From the NCBI GenBank assembly GCA_933228675.1, contig OW121742.1:16198489-16262488 (forward strand): a DNA stretch of 64,000 nucleotides. Direction: 5' to 3'. Position 1 is the first letter of the stretch; every line of letters starts with the position of its first letter. Below, piece by piece: positions 39,201-50,914 of the stretch. The DNA comes from Stomorhina lunata (taxonomy: Eukaryota; Arthropoda; Insecta; Diptera; Rhiniidae). Under the pieces are notes generated by a model. That model did no database searches and was not told where the DNA came from. It saw only the letters and a list, made by a program, of their open reading frames with translations. Position numbers and translations under genes: made by a program.

Positions 39201-39760
39201 TAAAAAATTTTATAGAAAATTTTTGGTTATAAACATTTTTATAGAAAATTTTTCGTTATCAAAATTTTTATAGAAAATTTTTCGTTATAAACAATTTTAA
39301 AGAAAATTTGTCGTTACTAAAATGTTTATACAAAATTTTTAGTTCTAAAAATTTTTCGTTACAAAAATTTTTTTAAAAAATTTTTCGTAATACAATTTCT
39401 TTTGAAAATATTTCGTTACATAATTTTTTGTTATAATTTGTTTAATAGAAAATTTATCGTTATAAAAAAAATAAAATTTCTATAGAAATTTTTCGGTTAT
39501 AAAAATATTTATAGAAAATTTTTCGTTGTAAAAACTTTTATAGAAAATTTTTCGGTTATAAAAATTTTTATACAAAATTTTTCGGTTATAAAAATTTTTT
39601 AGAAAATTTTTCAGTTATAAAAATTATTGTTGAAAATTTTTTAGTTATAAAAATTTTTATAGAAATTTTTTTTCGGTTATTACAAATCTTATAGAAAATT
39701 ATTCAGTTGTAACAAATTTTATTGAAAATTTTTTTGATATGAAAATTATTATCGAAAATT
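36230..39760. repeat. Degenerate 29-bp tandem array, block 1
   Basis: The commonest unit is TTCGTTATAAAAATTTTT followed by ATAGAAAATT, a 29-bp period in the best stretches (for example 37195-37300 and 38130-38215). It contains the palindrome TATAAAAATTTTTATA. Frequent substitutions and length changes, plus GGTTATAAAA and GTTACAAAA variants, show that it is older than the 33-bp array. Confidence 0.9.
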
Positions 39761-41790
39761 TTCGGGACTGTTGTCTTGACTAGTCTGGATTTTTGTCTCT
39801 ACTTTAAGGTGGACTATTGTTTCATTTTTAGACTAGACTTTTGTCTCAACTTTAGTGTGGATTTTGACTAAAATGTGAAAGGTCGACACAACAACTATGA
39901 CTTATGTCTCGACTATAGGGAATTAGTGTTTCGATTAAAGTTTGGACTATTACCGCTTATTTTAAGTCTAGACATTTGTCTTAGGACAATTTTTTTTTGA
40001 TGAAGTGATGGATTAACTGATTAGTTTTTTTTTATCATCTATATATCTTTTTTGAATGAACAATTTTAAAATATTTCCATTAATTTCTATTTCTTAAAAA
40101 AAATTTAATTACTTAATTTTATTTTTACTATTTTTTTTTTGCATTAATTCAATAAAAAAACCCATTAAGTGTAATTTAATTCCAATTTCATTAACTATTC
40201 ATTAATTCACTTTATTAATACAATATTTAAGCTTAATGATCATGTGAACTTGTCAAAATAAAAATTATAAGTTTCAGCAAATCCTCTTTAGAAAAAAATC
40301 TCAAAATTAAGATAAATGATAAAATTATTAAAATTCAAAATAAAGAAGATGCATGTAAGAAGTAATATATTTTTTTTATTGCACGGATTTACACAATAAG
40401 TTTTTATTATTATTTTCAGTTAAATCTGATATTCGTGTTTGAAAATTTTTTTAAGAGTCGGACGGACTGTATCTTACATAAATCATATAAAATTGCCCTT
40501 TGACATGATTTGTAATAAATTCATTAAATTTATAATACTATTGCAAACTTGTGTATAAATTTATTAAATAAAATAATCAACCACATAATATTTAAACTGG
40601 GAAAGAAAACAAAAGTATAGAAAGAAATAGTGAAAAAAAACTTGAATCTCAAATCAAAAATCTCAAAGTAGAAACCAACACTATCAAAAACTAAACCTCA
40701 CAGTACCCACAAATGATCATGATTATGATGTTAGTGATGATTATATTTGTAAGAAAAAATATTTTAAAAAAGAAAGACACTACAAATTGAGGAAGAAGCT
40801 GTAATATTATTACATAATAAAACTTGAAAATTGACTGGGAAAAAGTACAAAATTAAAAAAAAAAAAAAAATACTGAACTCAAACTGAAAATAGAAAAAAA
40901 CGAAAATAATAAATAAATTTATTTATAATTATGTTAGCCAACTTTAATAACTATAATGCAATAGATACGATTGTTATAACAATCATTATCATTTTTTATT
41001 AATAATAAAAACCACAAGTTTGGAAAATCATAAAATTTTCCATGACCTTTTAAAATGAACTTTAAAATGGGAGCCAACATTTATTTTGCCGGAGCAAGAT
41101 TATTATTGGATATTTATTGAAATTTATTAAAAAAAATTTGAAAATTTTTTTATGAAAAGTTTCTATTGAAATGATCTAGTCACTACTCCAACCTGAAGTT
41201 GAGACAATAACCTAGACCATAGTAAAGACAAATGTCTGCTCCAGAAAATTTTCAAATCAATAGTCCAGACTATACTTCTGTTATCCTTGACTCCCAGTAG
41301 AGCATAGGGCCTCAGACTATAATGGAATCAATATTTTGCACTATAGTCAAGTCTATAGTATTGATTATAATTTAGATAGCACTCCAGATTATATTCGAGA
41401 CAAAAATACAAACTTTAGTCAAGAAAATAGTCCCGACTGTAGTCGAAACAATAGTGTAGTCCATAGTCTATACAATAAGTCTAGAATATAGCTCAGATTG
41501 TAGTCGAGACAATAATGCAATCTACTATAGTCGAACCAATATTTCAATAGACAAGACTGTAGACCAGATTAAAATCGATTCAATAATCCAAACATTTGTG
41601 ATGACTATAGTCAAGACAATATTGAAGACTTTAGTCTATACAAGAAGACCAGACTGTAGTCTATACAAAATATCAGATTATAGTTAAGACAAAATTCAGA
41701 CTTTAGTTGAGAATCTAAATACTAGTTCAGACTATAGTCAAGACAATTTTTTACAACTAGTCGAGAAAATAGTTCCCATTTTTATAAAGA
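39761..41790. repeat. GACTATAGTC-type dispersed minisatellite with AT spacer
   Basis: At 39765-39985 and 41160-41790 a loose 20-24-bp motif recurs, built from AGACTATAGTC, GTCGAGACAATAG and AGTCCAGAC, in both orientations. Between them (39990-41160) is AT-rich sequence without recognised content. The segment separates two blocks of the 29-bp array family. Confidence 0.65.
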
Positions 41791-44450
41791 CATTTATTTA
41801 GAAAATGATTCGTTTATAAAAATTATTATGGAATATTTTTCGGTTATAAAAATTTTTATAGAAAAATTTTCTGTTGTTAAAATTTTTATAACAAAATTTG
41901 CGTTTATAAAAATTTTTATAGAAAAATTTTCGTTATAAAAATTTTTATAGAAAATTTTTCGGTTATAAAAATTTTTATTAAAAATTTTACGTTATAAAAA
42001 TGTTTAAAGAAAATTTTTCGTTATAAAAATTTTAATAGAAAATTTTTCGTTATAAAAATTTTAATAGAAAATTTTTCGTTATAAAAATTTTAATAGAAAA
42101 TTTTTCGTTATAAAAATTTTAATAGAAAATTTTTCATTGTAAAAGTTTTTGTAGAAAATTTTTCGTTATAAAAATCTTTTTATAAAATTTTTTTTTATAG
42201 AAAAATGTTTATAGACAATTTTTCGTTATAAAAATTTGTATAGAAAATTTTTCGTTGTAAAAATTTTTATAGAATATCATTTGTTGTAAGAATTTTTATA
42301 GAAAATTATTTTAAAGACAAAAGTTCAGAAAGAAGTCGAGAAAATCGTTCTCATAATAGTTGAAAATAGTTCGGATTTTTATAAGGAAATTTTTTTAGAA
42401 AATTTTTCGGTTATAAAAATTTTTATAGAAATTTTTTTCTTTAAATTTATAGTTTAAAAAATTTATGTAGACAATTTTTCAGTATAAAAATCTATACAAA
42501 ATTTTTAATTAAAAAAATTTCTATACAAAATTTTTAATTAAAAAAATTTCTATAGAAAATTTTTCATTATAAAAATTTCTATTAGAAAATTTTAAAATAT
42601 AAAAATTTCTATAAAAAAAATTTTATTATTAGAAATTTTTATGATGAAAAATTTCTCAAGAAGATTTTCCTTTATAAAAATTTCTATAGAAATTTTATCA
42701 TCATAAAAATTTCTAAAGAAAATTTTTCTTTAACAAAATGTCTATAAAAATTTCTGTAAAAAATTTTTCATTACCAAAAGTCTTTAGAAAATTTTCTATT
42801 GCAAAAATTTCTATAGAAAATTTTTCGTCATGACATTTTCTATAGGAAATGTTTCGTTATAAAATTTTCTATACAAAATTTTTCGTTATAAAATTTTCTA
42901 TACAAAATTTTTCGTTATAAAATTTTCTACAAAAAATTTTTTGTTATAAAAAATTCTATAGAAAATTTTTCGTTACAAAAATTTCTATAAAAATAATTCC
43001 TTATACAAATTTCTCTAGAAAATTTTTCGTTATAAAAACTTCTATAGAAAATGTTTCATTATAAAAATATCTTTAGAAAATTTTTTATTATAAAAATTTT
43101 CAGATAAAATTTTTCATTATTAAAATTTCTATAGAAAACTTTTCATTATAAAACTTTTTAGAGAAAATTTTTCGTTATAAAATTTTCTAGAGAAAATTTT
43201 TTGATATAAAAAATTTAGTAGAAAATTTTTAATTAAAATAGTTTCTATAGAAAATTTTTAGTTAAAAAATTTTCTGTAGAAAATTTTTCATTATAATTTT
43301 TTTTTTTATTAGAAAATTTTTAATTAAAAAAATTTCTATAGAAAATTTTTTGTTATAAAATTTTCTAGGGAAAATTTTTCGTTAGAAAATTTTCTAGAGA
43401 AAATTTTTCGTTAGAAAATTTTCTAGAGAAAATTTTTCTTGACAAGAAAACAAGAAAACTTTACGTTCTAAAAATTTGTAAACAAAATTGTTCGTTAAAA
43501 AAATTGAAGAAAATTTAAGTTATACAAATTTTTCGTTATAAATATTTTAACAGAAAATTTTTCGATATCAAAATTTTTATAGAAAATTTTTCGATATAAA
43601 AATTTTTACAGAAAATTTTTCGTTTTAAAAACTTCTATAGAAAAGTTTTCAATATAAAAATTTCTAAAAAAATTTTTCGTTATAAAAATTTCTATAGAAA
43701 TCTTTTCGTTATAAAATTTTCTATAGAAAATTTTCTATAAAATATTTTTCTATACAAAATTTTTAGTAACAAATTTTTCTATTATAAAATTTTCTATAGA
43801 AAATTATTCCTGATAAGAATTTCTAAGAAAACTTTTCGTTCTTTACCAAATTTTTCATTAGAAAGATTTATATATAAAATTTTTCCTGTAGAGAATTTTT
43901 CGTTATAAAATTTTTATAAAAAATTTTTCGTTATTAAATTTGCTATAGAAAATTTTTCGGTTCAAAATTATCTATAGAAAATATTTCGGTTTAAAATTTT
44001 CTATAGAAAATATTTCGGCTTAAAATTTTCTATAGAAAATATTTCGGCTTAAAATTTTCTATAGAAAATATTTCGGTTTAAAATTTTCTATAGAAAATAT
44101 TTCGTTATAAAAATTACTATAAAATAATTTTCGTTATAAAAATTTTTATAAAAAATTTGTCGTTATAAAATTTTTTTTTTTTTGTAAAAATAAAATTTTT
44201 TAGAAATATTACGTTATAAAATTTTCTACAAAAATAAAATTTTCTACATAAAATTTAGCTTTATAAAAATTTCTATAGAAAATTTCTACAAAAAAAACTT
44301 TTGTAATAAAATTTTCCATAGAAAATAGTTCGTTATAAAATTTTCTATAAAAAATTTTTTGTGATAAGAATTTCTAAGATAATTTTTTGTTATAAAAATT
44401 TCGAAACAAAATTTTTGTTTCAAAAATTTTTTAAGAAAATTGTTTTAGAA
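41791..44450. repeat. Degenerate 29-bp-type tandem array, block 2
   Basis: This is the same family as 36.2-39.8 kb, with TTCGTTATAAAAATTT and TATAGAAAATTTT units. In the right half a shorter form, TTCGTTATAAAATTTTCTA, predominates. Locally homogenised runs are seen at 42030-42130 and 43975-44100 (TTCGGTTTAAAATTTTCTA). Confidence 0.85.
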
Positions 44451-46231
44451 AATTTCATTTGACTTAAATTTGTATTGAATAATCGAAATTTTTTTTACGA
44501 GACATGTCGAAAATAAATTGAATTTTCCTTTCATTGAACTTAAGTGAATTTTTCTATTTGTCTACAACTGCAAAAGTCAAACTTAACATTCATCTATCAC
44601 AAATGAAAAGTACAATAAATTTTCACAATTTTTCCCGACGTATGTATAACAGCATGAGTAAATTGTATTTATTAGTACATAAATACTAAATATCTGCTAT
44701 GTAACTACAATACATACGTGTCGTATGGACGTGTGTAAGTATTTAAGTAAAGTACAAGTAAATGTAAATGTAATTTAAAGCTGTAAATGAATTTTTCTTT
44801 ACATTGGTGCCACGTTCAAACTGGTACTGCGGCAGTTATTTGCTAAAGCAGCAGGAGCGTTTGTTGATACGTTGGTACAAGTATCCGAACATTTTGAGTA
44901 TTTGAGAGTACAAGTACCTTGGGAGTCAGTCAGTTCGTCAGACGTTAATAAAATCATCAAAAAATACAAATAAAAGTAAATTAAATTTAATCCCCAAACA
45001 AATACTTAAACAAACTAAAGTGAATATGTAATAGTAAAATTTTAAAAGTCCAGGTAAATAAATATATATGTACAAAAATACAAATTAAACGTAATAAATA
45101 AAAAACGATTTAAGACAAATGCTAATAATTTGCACATCATGTGAGTCCAAAGCTTTCGTTCAAGTTACCGATAAAGACGGATTTGAGATAAAAAAATTAA
45201 AAAAAAAACAATAAAAACAAGAGTCACAAAAACTGGCAAATCATTTATAACTCGGATCTTCGCTTTTACAATTATTCAGATTTTTTCTAAAGTTTTAAAA
45301 TAATTGCAAATAAAGTAAAAATTATATAAATAAATACTTAAAAAAGCCGGTTTAAATTCACCATTATTATTGTTATTTATTTGATTAGCAATAATTTTCA
45401 ATTGTTTTTATTAATTTATGGATGTTTTTTATATAAAAAACAATTTTTGAAAAAAATATCAAAATAATATCAAAACTTTAAGGCAAAAAAAAAATCTCTA
45501 AAAATAGTTTTAAAGGATTCAAGAAAGGCTAAGCTTAAGATATTGTCAAAGACATAGAATTAGGTCTAAAACTTAAACTGCCTCTTTCAATAATGTCATA
45601 AAATATTAAGTCTTTTTCAAAACATAAACATTTTATTTTTAATTAAAAATGTTCGATTGCTTAAAATTAAATTTAATTAATTAAATTTTGTCAAAAATTT
45701 TACAAATCTACTTTTTAATAAAAATGAACTCCCTTATCCATAAATGAAAAATGTGGCTATGACAAGCTTATAATTCAAATTTTCCATACAAAATTCCTTT
45801 TATAAGAATTTGATAATTTAATAATTAGTTTTTGAATAAGGGGTTTAGTTTTTTGTACCTTTTAAGATTAATTAGCTATTAACTTTTAGCATAACAGTCC
45901 AGTAAAAACAAAAGACTTAGAACAGCTACTCAAAATGTGAACACTGTCTTAGAAGAAAAGACAGTGTTCACAAAGAAATATACCATTTAAAGTTAACTAT
46001 AAGGTCAGATTTATATGTGCTAGGCTAATGATAATGACGACAAGGTCCTCGTTACTTGGGTTCTGAAATAGTCCCTTTGTGTTACCTGCAATTGATAGAA
46101 GAAAGAAAAAAGTTTCTTGACAACCATTCCAACAGACTGTAATGGATCTTTCTATTTTACAAACGCTTATCTTCTAGAGCTGAAATAGATCGTGCAAAAA
46201 ATAGTAACCTAGATGAAAATTCCTGAGGTAT
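44451..46231. other. Spacer with possible promoter island
   Basis: A GC-richer stretch at about 44805-44950 ends in TCAGTCAGTTCGTCAGACGT (44926-44945), which contains initiator-like TCAGTC/TCAGTT. It could be a transcription start for an exon outside the window, but no DPE at the proper distance or ORF supports it. The remainder is AT-rich. The array-border motif (45904-45930) and a hairpin (45936-45972) lie near the right end. Confidence 0.4.
45936..45972. repeat. Perfect 15-bp hairpin
   Basis: TGTGAACACTGTCTT (45936-45950) pairs perfectly with AAGACAGTGTTCACA (45958-45972) around a 7-base loop. It starts six bases after the border motif and about 260 bp before the 12-bp satellite. Confidence 0.85.
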
Positions 46232-47980
46232 GCCCCAGCATACTAACACATAGACTAAGACATAGACTTAGACATAGACTAAGACAGAGACTAAGACATA
46301 GACTAAGACATAGATTAAGACATAGACTAAGACATAGACTAAGACATAGACTAAGATATAGACTAAGACATAGACTAAGACATAGACTAAGACATAGACT
46401 AAGACATAGACTAAGACATAGACTAAGACATAGACTAAAACATAGACTAAGACATAGACTAAGACAAAGACTAAGACATAGAATAAGACATAGACTAAAA
46501 CATAGACTAAGACATAGACTAAGACATAGACTAAGACATAGACTAAGACATAGACTAAGACATAGACTAAGACATAGACTAAGACATAGACTAAGACATA
46601 GACTAAGACATAGACTAAGACATAGACTAAGACATAGACTAAGACATAGACTAAGACATAGACTAAGACATAGACTAAGACATAGACTAAGACATAGACT
46701 AAGACATAGACTAAGACATAGACTAAGACATAGACTAAGACATAGACTAAGACATAGACTAAGACATAGACTAAGACATAGACTAAGACATAGACTAAGA
46801 CATAGACTAAGACATAGACTAAGACATAGACTAAGACATAGACTAAGACATAGACTAAGACATAGACTAAGACATAGACTAAGACATAGACTAAGACATA
46901 GACTAAGACATAGACTAAGACATAGACTAAGACATAGACTAAGACATAGACTAAGACATAGACTAAGACATAGACTAAGACATAGACTAAGACATAGACT
47001 AAGACATAGATTAAGACAAAGACTAAGACATAGACTAAGACATAGACTAAGACATAGACTAAGACATAGACTAAGACATAGACTAAGACATGGACTAAGA
47101 CATAGACTAAGATATAGACTAAGGCAGAGTAAGACATAGACTAAGACATAGACTAAGACATAGACTAAGACATAGACTAAGACATAGACTAAGACATAGA
47201 CTAAGACATAGACTAAGACATAGACTAAGACATAGACTAAGACATAGACTAAGACATAGACTAAGACATAGACTAAGACATAGACTAAGACATAGACTAA
47301 GACATAGACTAAGACATAGACTAAGACATAGACTAAGACATAGACTAAGACATAGACTAAGACATAGACTAAGACATAGACTAAGACATAGACTAAGACA
47401 TAGACTAAGACATAGACTAAGACATAGACTAAGACATAGACTAAGACATAGACTAAGACATAGACTAAGACATAGACTAAGACATAGACTAAGACATAGA
47501 CTAAGACATAGACTAAGACATAGACTAAGACATAGACTAAGATATAGACTAAGACATAGACTAAGACATAGACTAAGACATAGACTAAGACATAGACAAA
47601 GACATAGACTAAGACATAGATTAAGACAAAGACTAAGACATAGACTAAGACATAGACTAAGACATAGACTAAGACATAGACTAAGACATAGACTAAGACA
47701 TAGACTAAGACATAGACTAAGACATAGACTAAGACATGGACTAAGACATAGACTAAGATATAGACTAAGGCAGAGTAAGACATAGACTAAGACATAGACT
47801 ATGACATGGACTATGACATAGACTAAGACATAGACTATGACATGGACTATGACATAGACTGAGACATAGACTATGACATAGACTATGACATAGATTATGA
47901 CGTAGACTATGACATAGTCTGTGACATAGACTAAGACATATACTAAGATATAGATTAAGACATAGACTAAGATAGATAAA
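46232..47980. repeat. 12-bp satellite array, block A
   Basis: About 145 copies of CATAGACTAAGA. Variants cluster at the edges: CAGAGACTAAGA, CATAGATTAAGA and ACATGGACTATG (47795-47930). A 10-bp unit (AAGGCAGAGT) shifts the register at 47123 and again at 47769, marking an internal duplication. Open frames on both strands are products of the 12-bp period and are not genes. Confidence 0.97.
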
Positions 47981-48640
47981 GACTTAAAATAAATTTTATT
48001 TCCAGAAGGGCAATGAAGAAGCCCCTACTCCCATATTCCACCGTTGCTACGAGTAATCTATGCATATCTCAATAAGTCCATCCGTAGGGCATTTGGGCCT
48101 CAAAAGAACTTCACAAAAGGTATCGGTCAAAGAATTGAGTGGATAATACTTAGTTTATCTGTAATATTGAAATTTTGTTGAGGGATACCAGGCTCTGATG
48201 GTTAATCTGATAGCAAAGAAAATATACAATAAAGATATTGCACTTCATATATTTTTTTCTGTTAATTGTGAAATTAAAGTGGATAAAGAGCAATGAAAAA
48301 CATATAAACGCACAAACAAACATACATTTAATTCATTCATTTTCTCCATTAGTTGTTTTTGAATAGGAGTAAAAGCGGTATACTCTATTTTTTATGGGAC
48401 TTTTCAAAACGACCATACTGTAAATCAATAAGTGGAAGTGCAACATCTTTATAATAAATTTTTACTGATTGGCCAGTAAAGAGCTATGTGTTGTGCCCTT
48501 AGCCTAACAAGAACCAGTTAAGCACGGTAAAATGTGCCTTGAAATGTAAAGTTCTTATGGTCCAAGTCATCATTAGAGGATTTTTTGATTTTAACAAAGA
48601 CATTGTCAACTTCAGGCTACTAGAGAAGATTACTTTACCT
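47981..48640. other. Mixed-composition sequence, nothing recognised
   Basis: This stretch is less AT-rich than the arrays around it. It may include mobile-element debris continuous with the LINE fragment to its right, but no family or ORF could be named. Confidence 0.4.
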
Positions 48641-49620
48641 AAGGTGTTCGTCTATAGGTTTGGCTTCCTAAGGCTATATACTTTACATCAAGGTTGACCA
48701 TTATTTGCGTGGCAGGGGAATAAAAACAATTAACATTAAACAAGAAAACTTTTTCTTTACTTCTACTGAAAAAAAAAAATACACAAACAAAAATGCATAC
48801 TAAACTAATGAAATATACAGCAAATACAATTTCAGTGCACATTCTTATTTATAGATTAAGCTTCTTATTTAAAAACGCTCTCCATTTGGCCAACCTTGCT
48901 TTAGATACTCTGGTTTGGATGTTGAGGCTCTATGACAACTTAGGGTGCAGAATGACGATTAAATGTTTAATATGATCAGTGAGCGCAAGTTGTACAAGGT
49001 TACAACTTCGGGGGAGTGTATTTTTGAAGATTAACTCCCAGACCATTGATTAATAAGGCAAGAGCGATTTCAAGTCGTTGTGACGGGGTGTAAAAGGACT
49101 TACCTGAAAATGTCACTATGAAGACATCTATGTATTGTGCCATAAGCTCAACCAGAAAAACTGCCTTAAAAGGTATAGTCATCTGCACATACCTTACGTT
49201 AGGTGCTCTTTTATAGGCTTAACTTTCATTTCGAAGAGCCAGGCAGAATAGGCAGCGATATAGCCACATGTATTGCCTAAGGCTCTACTACATAGTAACA
49301 GTGCAATTGATGCTTTAGATACTCTGGTTTGCGTATTGAGGCTCCATAATGAACCTTAAATATTTAAAATGATCAGTGAGCGTAAGTTCAATCTTGTACA
49401 ACTTTGGGGAAGTGTATTATTGTATTTTCTGAAAAATGGAACAAGTTCGTTTTGTCAAGTTAAACTTTCAGACCATTGATTAATGTGGCAAGAGCGACTT
49501 CGAGTCGTAGTGAAAGTGACGTCATCTGCACAATCGGCAGTTTTGAAACTCAGGGTGTCTAGTTCCATTAGCAATTTTTATTGGCAAGGCTGAACAACGT
49601 CATTTATACTTATCGTCATT
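48641..49620 (-). pseudogene. Dead Jockey-type LINE reverse transcriptase fragments
   Basis: On the minus strand, broken frames resemble the end of the RT domain and the region after it in Jockey-clade LINEs: a stretch like LEIALALLINGLGVNLQK, then VILHPKLS followed by a stop, then SLNIQTRVSKARLA, and in a second copy YSAWLFEMKVKPIKE. Frameshifts and stops are frequent. Two diverged direct copies lie about 410 bp apart: GCTTTAGATACTCTGGTTTG occurs near 48898 and 49311, and GATCAGTGAGCG and CAGACCATTGATTAAT also occur twice. It is a remnant without coding capacity. Confidence 0.6.
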
Positions 49621-50914
49621 TATCAAAATTTAACGACAATATAAATTAAATTTCTAAATTTTTCGGTATGTACTTTAAATTAAGGTCTTTTTTTTAATAA
49701 AATGATGCTAAGAATCCCCAGCCTTCTCATTTTTAGTGATTAAATTTATATCTAAACAAGCTTAAGTTATATAAGAACAGTAATTTTCTTATTTATTTTA
49801 TAGTTTATTTAGGAAAAAGTTTTAAATTACATATTGAATTCGATTTCTTGCAATTCAAATACATATTTGCTACAAAGTAACCAAAAGATGATACTTTCTC
49901 TTCCCAAGTGCACAAATGGAATACAATACAATGCGTTCACCACATACAGTTTTTAGGCAATTTTTTTGTTAGTATGTACTTTAGTATTAGGTTTTTACTC
50001 ATTCGTTCATCTTTGTTATATGAATTATTATCTAATAGTTATTTGTTTTACTATGTATTGATAATGACACTGACGGATGTTGATTGTTACTGTTTTGTTA
50101 TTTCTTCGTTTTTTTCAAATGCCATGTATTTAATTTCAAATCATTTGTGTTAACAATATTTAATAAGTCTTAAAGTAAAATGTAATAAATAAATCATATT
50201 CATTTAAGTTTATCAACATATTTCAACATTTACAAAGATAAAGTAAAATTTAACAATAAATAATTTTCTTAAAAAAAGATTAATGTAATAGTTAAAGTTG
50301 TTAACTTTTTAAATAAATACTTTAACTTACAAATAATAAAAAATCCAAAAAAGTGTGATTATTTTAGCATTATAGTGCAAAATATTTTAATTTTATATCA
50401 TGTAGATGAATTTATTTAATATAAATAAAGATAAATGAAGTATAACTTAAAAATAATTATTCGGAAATAAATTAGTCAGCGAAGGTTATTTTAAATTTTA
50501 TTGAGTTAAATAATCAAGGGAACGAGACATTATAATAATAGCAATAAAAAAACAACTACTTCAAAACAAATAATATAATGTCAAGAAAACATGCCACAAA
50601 AACCAGATGACTTCCTTTTTCGTATGGAAAAATTGTAGCAGATACTTTTTTTAAATTGCCATGTCTGTCTTTATTCATGCTGATAATTTTGATGTGGTTT
50701 TCAATGGATGAGTAAATATTACATTATATATCATACATTAAATACATACTTACATATTCGAAATGAGATTGTTAAAATTTTATAAATAGAAAATCCATGT
50801 GAACCCTAATTCGGAAGATATTATATAAACCATACCTTCGCCAGGAAACCGCAAAGAATAGCTAAAGTCAAAGACCAAGATATGCCTTAGACTAAGAAAT
50901 TAAAATAAATTATT
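49621..50914. other. AT-rich spacer
   Basis: No gene, RNA or clear repeat is recognised. The 81-codon frame at 49908-50153 has no recognisable features. Confidence 0.55.

Noticed and set aside
44926..44945. Initiator plus DPE core promoter
   Set aside because: TCAGTC is present, but an AGACGT-like DPE falls at about +13 to +18, not at +28; kept only as a weak island.
46209..47783. Long open frames of Leu/Val/Tyr or Arg/His repeats in 12-bp block A
   Set aside because: A 12-bp period without stops gives four-residue repeats in several frames on both strands; no composition or conservation signal of a real protein.
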